From Hydrogenophaga sp. PBL-H3 (GTDB lineage: Bacteria > Pseudomonadota > Gammaproteobacteria > Burkholderiales > Burkholderiaceae_C), in assembly GCF_010104355.1 (NCBI RefSeq), contig NZ_CP044972.1, positions 496,001 through 560,000 on the forward strand: a DNA stretch of 64,000 nucleotides. Direction: 5' to 3'. The notes beneath the pieces are model-generated. The model was not told the DNA's origin. It did no database searches and saw only the letters and a program-made list of their open reading frames with translations. Position numbers and translations under genes: made by a program. Below are positions 1 to 9,091 of this stretch, piece by piece. Position 1 is the stretch's first letter; the number at the start of each line of letters is the position of its first letter.

Positions 1-1
1 C

Positions 2-1351
2 TTCAACGCCACGATGCGCTACGTGACCAACACCAAGGGCGAACTGGTGGTGATCTCGCGTTCCGGCGAAATCATCATCCACGACGAACACGGTCGCGAG
101 CGCGAGCGCCACAAGGTGCCGTACGGTGCGATTCTGTCGATCAAGGCCGACCAGAGCATCAAGGCCGGCGCCATCCTGGCGAACTGGGACCCGCTCACCC
201 GCCCGATCATCACGGAATTCGCCGGTCAGGTGCGTTTCGAGAACGTCGAGGAAGGCCTCACCGTGGCCAAGCAGGTGGACGACGTCACCGGCTTGTCGAC
301 CCTGGTGGTGATCGATCCGAAACGCCGCGGCGTGGCCAAGGTGGTGCGTCCACAGGTCAAGCTGATCGACGGGCAGGGCAACGAAGTGAAGATCCCGGGC
401 ACCGACCACTCGGTGACCATCGGCTTCCAGATCGGCTCGCTGATCCAGGTGCGCGACGGCATGGACGTGGGCCCTGGCGAAGTGCTGGCCCGTATTCCTG
501 TGGAAGGTCAGAAGACGCGCGACATCACCGGCGGTCTGCCGCGTGTGGCCGAGCTGTTCGAAGCCCGCAGCCCGAAAGACAAGGGCATGCTGGCCGAGAT
601 GACCGGCACCGTGTCGTTCGGCAAGGAGACCAAGGGCAAGGTTCGCCTGCAGATCACCGACCCCGAAGGCAAGGTGTGGGACGACCTCATCCCCAAGGAG
701 AAGAACATCCTGGTGCACGAAGGCCAGGTGGTCAACAAGGGCGAGAGCGTGGTGGACGGCCCGGCCGATCCACAAGACATCCTGCGCCTGCTGGGCATGG
801 AAGAGCTGGCCCGCTACATCGTCGACGAGGTGCAGGACGTCTACCGCCTGCAGGGCGTGAAGATCAACGACAAGCACATCGAGGTGATCGTTCGCCAGAT
901 GCTGCGCCGCGTGGTCGTGGACAGCGTGGGTGATTCGAGCTACATCGCCGGTGAGCAGGTCGAGCGTTCGGAGATCCTCAACACCAACGACGCGCTGCGC
1001 GCCGAAGGCAAGCTGCCGGCGGTGTTCAGCAACATCCTGCTGGGTATCACCAAGGCGTCGCTGTCGACCGACTCGTTCATCTCGGCGGCTTCCTTCCAGG
1101 AAACCACCCGGGTGCTGACCGAGGCGGCCATCATGGGCAAGCGCGACGAGCTGCGTGGTCTGAAGGAAAACGTGATCGTGGGTCGTCTGATCCCGGCCGG
1201 TACCGGCATGGCCTACCACGAGGCGCGCAAGGTCAAGGAGAAGATGGACGACGAAGAGCGCCGTGCCATCGCCGAGGCCGACGCCGTGTCGCTGGCAGCC
1301 GATCAGGCCGAGCAGGCCGACGCATCGAGCACCAACGAGTCCGCGGAGTAA
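2..1351 (+). CDS. rpoC: RNA polymerase subunit beta' (C-terminal part, cut by window start)
   Basis: This is the last 449 residues of the largest catalytic subunit of RNA polymerase; the reading frame is open to the first bases, so the true start lies upstream. The segment contains the family's C-terminal hallmarks: [17 protein letters not shown] near the start of the jaw/clamp region, [20 protein letters not shown] and the GRLIPAGTG motif shortly before the end. The tail after that motif is acidic and alanine-rich, as in other betaproteobacteria. The in-frame ATG at 14 is an internal methionine, not a start. A strong intrinsic terminator follows 22 bases after the stop codon, so the rpoBC operon ends here. 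Confidence 0.98.
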   Translation, partial: FNATMRYVTNTKGELVVISRSGEIIIHDEHGRERERHKVPYGAILSIKADQSIKAGAILANWDPLTRPIITEFAGQVRFENVEEGLTVAKQVDDVTGLSTLVVIDPKRRGVAKVVRPQVKLIDGQGNEVKIPGTDHSVTIGFQIGSLIQVRDGMDVGPGEVLARIPVEGQKTRDITGGLPRVAELFEARSPKDKGMLAEMTGTVSFGKETKGKVRLQITDPEGKVWDDLIPKEKNILVHEGQVVNKGESVVDGPADPQDILRLLGMEELARYIVDEVQDVYRLQGVKINDKHIEVIVRQMLRRVVVDSVGDSSYIAGEQVERSEILNTNDALRAEGKLPAVFSNILLGITKASLSTDSFISAASFQETTRVLTEAAIMGKRDELRGLKENVIVGRLIPAGTGMAYHEARKVKEKMDDEERRAIAEADAVSLAADQAEQADASSTNESAE

Positions 1352-1373
1352 GGTCCTCCCCCCGCTGGCTTAC

Positions 1374-1408
1374 AAAAGGCCCCCAGCCATCCGGCTGGGG
1401 GCCTTTTT
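1374..1408 (+). terminator. Rho-independent terminator of the rpoBC operon
   Basis: A perfect 11-bp GC-rich stem (left arm 1378-1388, right arm 1393-1403) with an ATCC loop is followed by five T residues; A residues before the stem can extend the pairing into the T run. Confidence 0.95.
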
Positions 1409-1496
1409 CATGGTGCCGTCCTGCGCGTGGATGGTGGCCGCAGGTATATTGGCTCGGCCTGCCGGGGGGCGGGGTCGCCAACAAGGAGTGCTGAAG

Positions 1497-2090
1497 ATGT
1501 CCGTTTCGCTGGGGGTGTTGCTGGGTCTGGGTCTGGCGGTGTTCTTCTGGGGCGTGGGTGCCTACAACCGCCTGGTGCGGCTGAAGAACGGCATCGCCAA
1601 CGCGTTTGGCCAGATCGACGTGCAGCTCAAACGGCGCTACGACCTGATTCCCAACCTGGTGGAAGTGGCGCGCAAGTACCTGGCCCACGAGTCGCAGACG
1701 CTGGAGGCCGTGATCGCCGCGCGCAACCAGGCCCGCACGGTTGAACAGGCGGCGGCCTCCAGCCCACTCAACGCGGGCGCGCTGGGCGCCCTCGCGGGTG
1801 CCGAGCAGTTGCTCGGTGGCGCGCTGGGCCGGCTGTTCGCCGTGGCCGAGGCCTACCCCGATCTCAAGGCCGACCAGACCATGCGCGATCTGAGCGAAGA
1901 ACTCGCCAGCACCGAGAACCGCATCGGGTTTGCGCGCCAGGCCTACAACGACAACGTGCTGGAATTCAACGACGCTGCCGCACAGTTCCCCGCGCTGATC
2001 GTGGCGCGCCTGTTTGGCTTTCTGCCCCAAGCCATGCTGGAGTCCACCGCCAGCGAGGCGGAGCGCCAAGCCCTGCGCATCGAGATCTGA
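1497..2090 (+). CDS. lemA: LemA family membrane-anchored protein
   Basis: This 197-residue protein belongs to the LemA family, whose members have an N-terminal membrane anchor and a soluble helical domain; the biochemical role is not established. Residues about 3-22 are hydrophobic. The family signature follows: YNRLVRLKNGIANAFGQIDVQLKRR, then DLIPNLVEVARKY, and near the end a RQAYNDNVLEFN segment. The ATG at 1497 is preceded by AAGGAG at a good distance and gives the usual family length; in-frame codons further upstream lie within the terminator region and are not used. It lies 26 bases upstream of an M48 metalloprotease gene, a pairing common in bacteria that suggests a shared role at the membrane. 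Confidence 0.93.
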   Translation: MSVSLGVLLGLGLAVFFWGVGAYNRLVRLKNGIANAFGQIDVQLKRRYDLIPNLVEVARKYLAHESQTLEAVIAARNQARTVEQAAASSPLNAGALGALAGAEQLLGGALGRLFAVAEAYPDLKADQTMRDLSEELASTENRIGFARQAYNDNVLEFNDAAAQFPALIVARLFGFLPQAMLESTASEAERQALRIEI

Positions 2091-2116
2091 CCCTCCATCC
2101 TGAGCGCGGTCCAGCC

Positions 2117-3169
2117 ATGCGCTTCTTTGAGTTCCAGCGCCAAGCCCGGGGCGAGACCACGCGCCTGTTGCTGGCCTTTGGCCTGACTGTGGTGCTGCTG
2201 GTGGTGGCGGTCAACGCCGCGCTGGCACTGGCCTGGGGCCTGACCTGGGGTTTCTGGATGCCGGGCGCGCTGACCTACCCGCGCCATTTCTTCGCGGTCA
2301 ACACCGCTGTCACGCTGCTCTTCGTGCTGGGTGGTTGGTGGGTGGAGACCTCGCGACTGAGCGCGGGAGGCGGTGTGCGGCTGGCCGAGCAATTGGGTGC
2401 GCGGCTGGCCCAGCCCTCGGGCAACTTCGATGAACAACGTTTCTGCAACATCGTCGACGAGATGGCGATCGCCTCCAACGTGTCGAAGCCACAGGCCATG
2501 GTGGTGGCCCGGGACCAGGGTATCAATGCTTTTGCCGCCGGCTGGGACGAGGACGATGCGGTGGTCGCGGTCACCCAGGGCGCGCTGGAGCACCTCACGC
2601 GCGACGAACTGCAGGGTTTGGTCGCTCACGAGTTCAGCCACATCGGCGAGGGCGACACGCGGCTGAACATGCGGCTGGTCGGCATGGTGTTCGGGTTGGA
2701 AATGCTCTTTCGCATGGGGCAGGCGCTGTTCGAGCCCGACACCCGAGACCGGCGCATGGCGGCTGCGCTCATCGGCCTGGCCATCATGGGAGCCGGCTGG
2801 CTGGGCTGGGTGGCGGGACACGCCTTGCAGGCGGCCGTTTCCCGCCAGCGTGAGCACCTGGCCGATGCGCGCGCGGTGCAGTGGACGCGCAGCCGCGACG
2901 GCCTGGGCGGTGTGTTGCGAAAGATCCTGACCCAGCAGAACGAGGGCGTGGAGACGCGCGCCGTGGGCTCGATGGCGCAGCACATGCTGCTGGTGGCCAA
3001 CGAGTCGGGCAAGGTGGCCGGCTGGTTCGACTCGCATCCGCCACTCACCGAGAGGATTCGCCGCATCTACGGCCGCAACCTGGGCCCGCTGCCTCTGCAG
3101 CGCGAAGCCGAGCCCAGTGCCGCCCCGGGCGCAGCTGCCCCCGACGCCCCGGGTTGGACGCTGGTCTGA
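2117..3169 (+). CDS. M48 family membrane zinc metallopeptidase (HtpX/YggG type)
   Basis: This is a 350-residue integral membrane protease. Two hydrophobic segments (about residues 18-42 and 58-76) precede the catalytic domain. The zinc motif HEFSH is at residues 171-175 within LVAHEFSHIGEGD, and a glutamate in REHLADARAV at about residue 246 is the expected third zinc ligand. A further hydrophobic stretch (about 215-240) lies between them. It is transcribed with the LemA-family gene just upstream. Known relatives of the M48 family degrade misfolded membrane proteins; the substrate here cannot be told from sequence. The C-terminus is alanine/proline-rich. Confidence 0.92.
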   Translation: MRFFEFQRQARGETTRLLLAFGLTVVLLVVAVNAALALAWGLTWGFWMPGALTYPRHFFAVNTAVTLLFVLGGWWVETSRLSAGGGVRLAEQLGARLAQPSGNFDEQRFCNIVDEMAIASNVSKPQAMVVARDQGINAFAAGWDEDDAVVAVTQGALEHLTRDELQGLVAHEFSHIGEGDTRLNMRLVGMVFGLEMLFRMGQALFEPDTRDRRMAAALIGLAIMGAGWLGWVAGHALQAAVSRQREHLADARAVQWTRSRDGLGGVLRKILTQQNEGVETRAVGSMAQHMLLVANESGKVAGWFDSHPPLTERIRRIYGRNLGPLPLQREAEPSAAPGAAAPDAPGWTLV

Positions 3170-3220
3170 GGTGGCGTCGTCGTCGGGCCGTGCTGGTACC
3201 CTCGCGGGTCCCACACACCT

Positions 3221-4618
3221 TTGCCCGGAATCCGATTGACCGCCTCGGCCGCCCCTTCCCCATCTGCCCCGCGCCCATCCGGCGCACCGCTGGGCCCCAG
3301 CCTGGCCACCCAGTTGCGCCACACCGCGCGTTGTGTGCGCGCCGTGGAGCAAGGGCACTCGCTCAGCGATGTGTTGCCGCAGGTGGCGTCCGAGCTGCGC
3401 CCAGGTGTTCAGGCACTCACTTTCCATGTGTTGCGCCATCTGGGCACGGCGCGCGAGCTGGTTGAGCAGCTGGTGCAGCGCAAGCCCGACGCTGCGGTGC
3501 AGGCCCTGCTGTGCAGTGCCTTGAGTCTGATGCTGGAAGACGCCGAAGCCGGGTCGTCCAGTGGCCTGCATTACGCAGCCCACACAGTGGTCAACCAGGC
3601 CGTGGACGCGGCGCGGCAAGACCGCGGCACCACCCGCCAGGCGGCGTTCATCAACGCGTGTTTGCGCCGCTTTCTGCGCGAGCGCCCGGTGTTGATGGCT
3701 GCGGCGATGCGCCAGCCGGTGGCGCGCTGGAACCACCCGCTGTGGTGGATCGAGCGGCTGCAGCGCGACCATCCCGATCATTGGCAAGCCATCCTGGAGG
3801 CCAACAACCAGCCCGGACCCATGACGCTGCGCATCAACCGCCGCCAGGTCGGGCGGGCGGCCTACCAGCAGGCGTTGCTGGCGATCGGCGTGGCCTCCAC
3901 CCCGGTGGGTGACGATGGGCTGGTGCTCGACGCACCGCAACCGGTGGAGCGCCTGCCCGGCTTTGCGCAAGGCCATTGTTCGGTGCAGGACGCTGCGGCC
4001 CAGATGGCTGCGACGCTGCTGCTCGGCGAGCGCCACTGGAGTCCGGCCGACCGCGTGCTCGACGCCTGCGCCGCACCCGGTGGCAAGACCGCCCATTTGC
4101 TGGAGTGCGCCGACGTGAACCTGCTGGCGCTGGACGTAGATGCGCGCCGCTGCGAACGGGTCGACGACACCCTGAAGCGCCTGGGGCTGAAGGCCGAGGT
4201 GCGCTGCGCTGATGCGGCCAAGCCCGCCGCCTGGTGGGACGGCCAGCCGTTCGACGCCATCCTGCTCGACGCCCCCTGCACCGCCTCGGGCATCGTTCGC
4301 CGCCACCCCGACGTGCGCTGGCTGCGCCGCGCCAGCGACGTCAACCAGCTGGTGGCCGTGCAGCGCGGTTTGCTGGAAGCGCTCTGGCCATTGCTCAAAC
4401 CGGGCGGGCGCTTGGTGTACGCCACCTGCTCCGTGTTCCGCGCGGAGGGTGCCGATCAGGTGCAAGCGTTCCTTGAGCGCCACACCAACGCGGTGCATCG
4501 CCCCTCTCCAGGCCATTTGCTGCCCGGTTCAGCCGCCCCGCAGGGGCAGTTCAACGACAATCCGTTGGGTGGATATGACGGATTTTTTTACACATGCATC
4601 GACAAGGCGACGCCTTGA
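3221..4618 (+). CDS. rsmB: 16S rRNA (cytosine-967-C5) methyltransferase RsmB
   Basis: This SAM-dependent enzyme methylates C967 of 16S rRNA. The N-terminal third is an NusB-like RNA-binding domain (RQAAFINACLRRFLRERP); the C-terminal part is the Rossmann methyltransferase, with DACAAPGGKT as the SAM-binding motif. The two cysteines characteristic of RNA m5C methyltransferases are present: Cys353 in DAPCTASG and Cys403 in YATCSVF. Length is 465 residues if translation starts at the TTG at 3221; no ATG is available before the NusB domain, so TTG is the best choice although uncertain. It lies upstream of the DUF4390 and NtrY-like genes, an arrangement common in Burkholderiales. Confidence 0.95.
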   Translation: MPGIRLTASAAPSPSAPRPSGAPLGPSLATQLRHTARCVRAVEQGHSLSDVLPQVASELRPGVQALTFHVLRHLGTARELVEQLVQRKPDAAVQALLCSALSLMLEDAEAGSSSGLHYAAHTVVNQAVDAARQDRGTTRQAAFINACLRRFLRERPVLMAAAMRQPVARWNHPLWWIERLQRDHPDHWQAILEANNQPGPMTLRINRRQVGRAAYQQALLAIGVASTPVGDDGLVLDAPQPVERLPGFAQGHCSVQDAAAQMAATLLLGERHWSPADRVLDACAAPGGKTAHLLECADVNLLALDVDARRCERVDDTLKRLGLKAEVRCADAAKPAAWWDGQPFDAILLDAPCTASGIVRRHPDVRWLRRASDVNQLVAVQRGLLEALWPLLKPGGRLVYATCSVFRAEGADQVQAFLERHTNAVHRPSPGHLLPGSAAPQGQFNDNPLGGYDGFFYTCIDKATP

Positions 4619-4652
4619 TCCGCCGCCGCGCCAGACGCGGTGGAGCGGTGGC

Positions 4653-5366
4653 ATGACCCGTTGGCGACTGGCTTCCTGGGCGTCCCGGCTTGTCAGCCTT
4701 TGGGTACTGGCTTTGGGCATGATGGGTCCGGCCCAGGCCCAGAAGCCGCAGGTGTTCCAGCTCAACCTGCAGCGCACACCCGAGGCGTTGTACCTCTCGG
4801 GGCGCATGGAGTTGTCCCCCGAGCAGGTGGTGGAGGAGGTGCTGCTCAAGGCGGTGCCGCTGTACTTTGTCTGGCAGGCCGACGTCTACCGCGAGCGCTG
4901 GTACTGGGCTGATCGGCGCATCGCCAGCGTCACCCGCACCTTGCGCCTGGCCTACCAGCCCCTCACGCGCCGCTGGCGTGTGAGCCTGGCCAACGACGCC
5001 GGCGCCAGCGCCGGTGGGGCGGGGTTGCAGTACGCCCTGCACCAGAACTACGACACACTGGCCGATGCCCTGGCCGGCGTGGCCCGCGTCACGCGCTGGA
5101 AAATCATCGACGCAGCGCGCCTGCCCGCCGACGAGAACCACTACGTCGAGTTTGCATTTCGCCTGGATCTTTCCCTGTTGCCACGACCGTTCCAGATCGG
5201 TGTGGGCAACCAGCGCGAATGGAACATCGAAGTCCGCGACAGGATCAACGTCCCCCATCGGGCCGAGCCCGATCGACCGCAGGTGCCCGCCGCTCCGGGT
5301 ATCGACAGCGTGGAAGTTCCGGCCAGCGCCAGGGCCGAAGCGGAAACAACGACCCCGGTCCGCTGA
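4653..5366 (+). CDS. DUF4390 domain-containing exported protein
   Basis: This 237-residue protein has an N-terminal signal peptide (hydrophobic residues about 8-26, ending in AQA). The rest matches the style of the DUF4390 family of proteobacteria, with conserved aromatic-rich stretches such as LYFVWQADVYRERWYW. No enzymatic motif is visible and the function is unknown. The gene sits between rsmB and a membrane histidine kinase; this conserved placement suggests a link with the kinase, for example as a periplasmic partner, but that is only inferred. The ATG at 4653 was chosen because it places the signal peptide at the N-terminus; the same frame continues open upstream inside rsmB. Confidence 0.85.
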   Translation: MTRWRLASWASRLVSLWVLALGMMGPAQAQKPQVFQLNLQRTPEALYLSGRMELSPEQVVEEVLLKAVPLYFVWQADVYRERWYWADRRIASVTRTLRLAYQPLTRRWRVSLANDAGASAGGAGLQYALHQNYDTLADALAGVARVTRWKIIDAARLPADENHYVEFAFRLDLSLLPRPFQIGVGNQREWNIEVRDRINVPHRAEPDRPQVPAAPGIDSVEVPASARAEAETTTPVR

Positions 5367-5403
5367 CGTCCCCCGTGCGCCATCGCGCCCGCCCCCAACC
5401 ACC

Positions 5404-7656
5404 GTGAACCCAGTCCACACCACTCCCACACCCCGCAAGCGGCCAGGGGCCGTGCGTTGGGCCATCGGTGCCGGCCTGGTGTTCATGACCGGCGTGGGTA
5501 TGGTGCTGCTGTTCCTGCTCACCCTCGCCACACGCAACCGTGCGCTCTATGAGCAGAACTTCGGCTGGCTGGTGGCCATCAACGTTGCCGTGGCGGGTTT
5601 CCTGCTCCTGGTCATCTTATGGCTGGGCGTGCGCCTGGCCATGCGCTTCAGGCGAGGCAAGTTCGGCAGCCGCCTGCTGATCAAGCTGGCCGCCATTATC
5701 GGCCTGGTCGGCGTGCTACCCGGCTTGTTGATCTACACCGTCTCATACCAGTTCGTCTCGCGCTCCATTGAGAGCTGGTTCGACGTGCGCGTGGAGTCCG
5801 CGCTGGCCGCGGGCCTCAACCTCGGACGCACCACGCTGGACACGCTCACCGCCGACCTCAGCAGCAAGACCCGGGTGGCCGCCGAAGGCTTGGGGCGCGC
5901 GCCCAACTCGTCGGCGGTGCTCGCGCTGGAGCGCTTGCGCGAGCAACTCGGCGTGGCCGATCTCATTCTCTGGAGCGCCTCGGGTCAGGCGCTGGGCAGC
6001 TCCGGACTGTCGCGCTTCGAACTCAGCCCCGAGCGCCCCAGTGCTGCCCAGTTGCGCAGCGTGCGGAGTTCGCGGGTCGTGGCGCAGATCGAGGGACTGG
6101 ACGAAGGCGCAGACGGAGAGATGGAAGCGGTGATCGCCGCCGGACAGGCGCGCATCAAGGTGCTGGCGCTGGTCAGTCCGCCCAGCTTTGGCTTCAACAC
6201 CGAACCGCGCTACCTGCAGGTGGTGGCACCCTTGCCAGCCGCGCTGGTGGCCGACGCACTGGCCGTGCAAGTGGCCAACCGCGAATACCAGGAGCGCGCA
6301 CTGGCCCGCGAGGGGTTGCGGCGCATGTACATCGGCACGCTCACCCTTGCCTTGTTCCTGGCGGTGTTCGGCGCGGTGCTGCTCGCGGTGCTGCTGGGCA
6401 ACCAGCTCATCCGTCCGCTGCTGGTGCTGGCCGAAGGCATGCGCGAGGTGGCCACGGGCGATCTCTCGCCCAAAAAATCGCTCACCTCACGCGACGAGCT
6501 CGCCGGACTCACCCGCACCTTCGCCCTCATGACGCAGGACCTGGCGGACGCGCGGGCCGCTGTGCAGCAAAGCATGGAGCAGGTGGACGCCGCGCGCGAC
6601 AACCTGCAGACCATCCTGGACAACCTCACCGCCGGCGTGGTGGTGCTCGACAGGCAAGGCCGCCTGCAAAGCGTCAACCCCGGCGCGGCTCGCATCCTGC
6701 GTACGCCCCTGGCCGTTCACATGGGCGAGCCCTTGGCCGAAGTGCCCGGTCTGGAGGCCTTTTCCACCGGCGTGCTGCAGCAGTTTGAGCGGTTCCTGTC
6801 CGACCAGACGCCGCACGAAGGCGGGTACTGGCAGCAGTCGTTCGAACTCAGCGCCAATGGCACCACACCGTTCGACGAAGGCATCACCCTGATCGCGCGC
6901 GGCGCGCTCCTGCCCAACAACGAGCGCCTGCTCGTGTTTGACGACGTGTCCGAAATGGTCTCGGCCCAGCGCGCCAAGGCCTGGGGCGAAGTGGCGCGGC
7001 GCCTGGCGCATGAAATCAAGAACCCGCTCACGCCGATCCAGCTCTCGGCCGAGCGCCTGGCCATGAAACTCGACGGCAAGGTGCAGCCCGCAGAGCAGGC
7101 CATCCTCAACAAATCGGTGCGCACCATCGTGGACCAGGTCGACGCCATGAAGCGCCTGGTCAACGAGTTTCGTGACTACGCCCGCCTGCCCGCCGCGCAG
7201 TTGCAGCCCGTCGATCTGAACGCATTGGCGCGCGACATCCTTTCGCTCTACGACAACGCCGCCGTGCCCGTGCGCCTGGAAGCTGCAGACGATCTGCCCA
7301 TGGCTCAGGCCGACCCGCAGCAGGTGCGCCAGATCCTGCACAACCTGGTGCAAAACGCCCAGGACGCCATGGCCGGCGTGCCCGATGCCCAGGTGCTGCT
7401 GCGCACCCGCCGCTCCGACTCCGGCCAGTGGGTGCGCCTGTCCGTGCTCGACCAGGGCCCCGGTTTTGCCGAACACATTCTCAAGCGTGCCTTCGAGCCT
7501 TACGTCACCACCAAGGTCAAGGGGACCGGCCTGGGGCTGGCCGTGGTGAAGAAGATCATGGACGAGCACGGCGGCCGTGTGGACCTGAGCAACCGCGTGA
7601 CCGAAGGCAAGGTGATCGGCGCACAAGTGTCGTTATCATTCGCAGTTGCCAATTGA
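5404..7656 (+). CDS. NtrY-like membrane sensor histidine kinase
   Basis: This is a 750-residue sensor kinase. Order of parts: three hydrophobic segments in the first 110 residues, a periplasmic region (about 120-305), a fourth membrane segment (about 310-335), a HAMP linker (EGMREVATGDLSPKKS), a PAS domain (starting near LDNLTAGVVVLD), and a HisKA domain with the phosphoacceptor His536 in RLAHEIKNPLTPIQLSAERL. The ATPase domain has the N box (HNLVQNAQDAM) and G boxes (DQGPGF, KGTGLGLAVVKKI). This is the NtrY architecture. Start is taken as the GTG at 5404, since the next in-frame ATG would remove half of the first membrane segment. The response regulator 30 bases downstream is its likely partner. 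Confidence 0.92.
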   Translation: MNPVHTTPTPRKRPGAVRWAIGAGLVFMTGVGMVLLFLLTLATRNRALYEQNFGWLVAINVAVAGFLLLVILWLGVRLAMRFRRGKFGSRLLIKLAAIIGLVGVLPGLLIYTVSYQFVSRSIESWFDVRVESALAAGLNLGRTTLDTLTADLSSKTRVAAEGLGRAPNSSAVLALERLREQLGVADLILWSASGQALGSSGLSRFELSPERPSAAQLRSVRSSRVVAQIEGLDEGADGEMEAVIAAGQARIKVLALVSPPSFGFNTEPRYLQVVAPLPAALVADALAVQVANREYQERALAREGLRRMYIGTLTLALFLAVFGAVLLAVLLGNQLIRPLLVLAEGMREVATGDLSPKKSLTSRDELAGLTRTFALMTQDLADARAAVQQSMEQVDAARDNLQTILDNLTAGVVVLDRQGRLQSVNPGAARILRTPLAVHMGEPLAEVPGLEAFSTGVLQQFERFLSDQTPHEGGYWQQSFELSANGTTPFDEGITLIARGALLPNNERLLVFDDVSEMVSAQRAKAWGEVARRLAHEIKNPLTPIQLSAERLAMKLDGKVQPAEQAILNKSVRTIVDQVDAMKRLVNEFRDYARLPAAQLQPVDLNALARDILSLYDNAAVPVRLEAADDLPMAQADPQQVRQILHNLVQNAQDAMAGVPDAQVLLRTRRSDSGQWVRLSVLDQGPGFAEHILKRAFEPYVTTKVKGTGLGLAVVKKIMDEHGGRVDLSNRVTEGKVIGAQVSLSFAVAN

Positions 7657-7686
7657 CAACAAGTACCGAGGGAAACACACCGCGCC

Positions 7687-8379
7687 ATGGCAACAATTCT
7701 GGTTGTAGACGATGAACTGGGCATCCGGGACTTGCTTTCCGAAATCCTGAACGACGAAGGCCACACGGTCGAACTGGCCGAGAACGCGGCCCAGGCCCGC
7801 GCCGTGCGCGCCCAGTTGCGCCCCGACCTCGTGTTGCTTGACATCTGGATGCCCGACACCGACGGTGTGACCTTGCTCAAGGAGTGGGCCAGCACGGGCC
7901 TGTTGTCGATGCCGGTGATCATGATGAGTGGCCACGCCACCATCGATACCGCTGTGGAAGCCACGCGCATCGGCGCGACCGCATTCCTGGAAAAACCCAT
8001 CACCCTGGCCAAGCTGCTCAAGGCCGTGGACCACGGCCTGAACAAGACACCGCCCAAGACCAGTGCCACCGCAGCACCCATTCGCCTGACCGCTGGCCTG
8101 TCGATGGAACTCACGGTTGAAGCCGCCATGACCGGCAGCACACTGCCCGAACCCTTGATGGACATGGGACCTCAGTCGTCGCAGTCCTTCAATCTCGAAG
8201 GCCCGCTGCGCGAAACCCGTGACGAGTTCGAGAAGGCCTACTTCGAATACCACCTGGCCAAAGAGGCCGGCTCCATGACCCGCGTGGCCGAGAAGACCGG
8301 CCTGGAGCGCACCCACCTCTACCGCAAACTCAAGCAGCTTGGCGTCGACCTGGCCCGCAGCAAACGCAACGCACTCTGA
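7687..8379 (+). CDS. Response regulator with REC and Fis-type HTH domains (NtrX-like, AAA+ domain absent)
   Basis: This is a 230-residue response regulator, partner of the upstream NtrY-like kinase. Residues 1-125 are a receiver domain: acidic pocket VVDDE, phosphoacceptor Asp52 in LLDIWMPD, the switch Ser/Thr region (MMSGHA) and the conserved lysine in LEKPI. The C-terminal 45 residues form a Fis-like helix-turn-helix (VAEKTGLERTHLYRKLKQLGV) of the type seen in NtrC/NtrX activators. A linker of about 60 residues replaces the sigma-54-interacting AAA+ ATPase, so it cannot act as a classical sigma-54 activator. The layout resembles RegA/PrrA regulators instead. ATG at 7687 follows a weak purine-rich site. 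Confidence 0.9.
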   Translation: MATILVVDDELGIRDLLSEILNDEGHTVELAENAAQARAVRAQLRPDLVLLDIWMPDTDGVTLLKEWASTGLLSMPVIMMSGHATIDTAVEATRIGATAFLEKPITLAKLLKAVDHGLNKTPPKTSATAAPIRLTAGLSMELTVEAAMTGSTLPEPLMDMGPQSSQSFNLEGPLRETRDEFEKAYFEYHLAKEAGSMTRVAEKTGLERTHLYRKLKQLGVDLARSKRNAL

Positions 8380-8413
8380 GTCCCGCGCGGCTCGAATTTG
8401 CCGTCCCGGAAGC

Positions 8414-8422
8414 TGCTACAAT
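8414..8422 (+). promoter_or_regulatory. Extended -10 promoter of tRNA-Phe
   Basis: TGCTACAAT is a TGn-extended -10 element located 16 bases before the mature tRNA 5' end. No good -35 hexamer is seen, as is usual for extended -10 promoters. Confidence 0.6.
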
Positions 8423-8437
8423 CTCGCTTCTCTCGAA

Positions 8438-8513
8438 GGCCCGGTAGCTCAGTTGGTAGAGCAGCGGATTGAAAATCCGCGTGTCGATGGTTCGATTCCG
8501 TCCCAGGCCACCA
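8438..8513 (+). tRNA. tRNA-Phe (GAA anticodon)
   Basis: A 76-base cloverleaf with encoded CCA. The D stem is GCTC/GAGC, the anticodon stem GCGGA/TCCGC closes a loop TTGAAAA with anticodon GAA, and the T loop is TTCGATT. The acceptor stem has six Watson-Crick pairs and one C-A mismatch at position 5-68 (8442 with 8505). Confidence 0.97.
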
Positions 8514-8523
8514 AACTTCTCGC

Positions 8524-8552
8524 AAAAGCCCATCCACCGCGATGGGCTTTTT
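8524..8552 (+). terminator. Terminator downstream of tRNA-Phe
   Basis: GCCCATC pairs with GATGGGC (8528-8534 with 8541-8547) around a six-base loop. AAAA before and TTTTT after the stem give the typical intrinsic terminator. Confidence 0.93.
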
Positions 8553-8615
8553 CGTTTTCGGGTCGACCGCACGGACTCGACCCCGGGGCTTGCCCCCTTT
8601 GCCGACTGGACTCCC

Positions 8616-9011
8616 ATGAACGCCACCCACCCGATCGCCGGACGCGACGAACTGTTCGCCCGGTTCATGCAGGTGCTCAGCACCCGAACCCTGCGCCATG
8701 TGGCCGAAGAAGCGCGGCTCGATGGTGAAAGTCTGAAGGAGGCGGTGGAGCGCTACGAGATCGACTACGCCTGGCAGGTGCTGGGGTCGCAGCGGCTGCA
8801 GGACGCGTGTCTTGTGGTTCTCGGCGCCCGCCTGGAAAGCCGGGTCAGCGATGCGCAGCGGGCATGTCTGGTGGATGTGCTGCAATCCGCCGCGACCGCG
8901 CAGCCCACCGACGCGCTGATGAGTTTCGACAACGATGTGCCCGAGCACCTGACCACGCTGTTGTGTGCGTGGTTCGACCAGCAGTCGGCGCTGGCGACCG
9001 AAGCGGCCTGA
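8616..9011 (+). CDS. Small conserved-looking hypothetical protein
   Basis: A 131-residue soluble protein that I do not recognise. It is predicted mostly helical and acidic, with no signal peptide, membrane segment or known catalytic motif. Codon use and GC bias match the neighbours, which supports it as a real gene. The ATG at 8616 was chosen because codons further upstream lie within the tRNA-Phe gene and its terminator. It precedes a small lipoprotein gene by 80 bases. Confidence 0.65.
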   Translation: MNATHPIAGRDELFARFMQVLSTRTLRHVAEEARLDGESLKEAVERYEIDYAWQVLGSQRLQDACLVVLGARLESRVSDAQRACLVDVLQSAATAQPTDALMSFDNDVPEHLTTLLCAWFDQQSALATEAA

Positions 9012-9091
9012 GGGCGCTCACGCGCCGCATGGGCTGCGACAGAATGTGGCGTTCGGGCACACCATGCCCGCCATCACCGAAGGAGCGGGCT

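Noticed and set aside
1943-4516. 857-codon minus-strand open frame
   Set aside because: Covers lemA, the M48 protease and rsmB in antisense; composition is that of a shadow frame.
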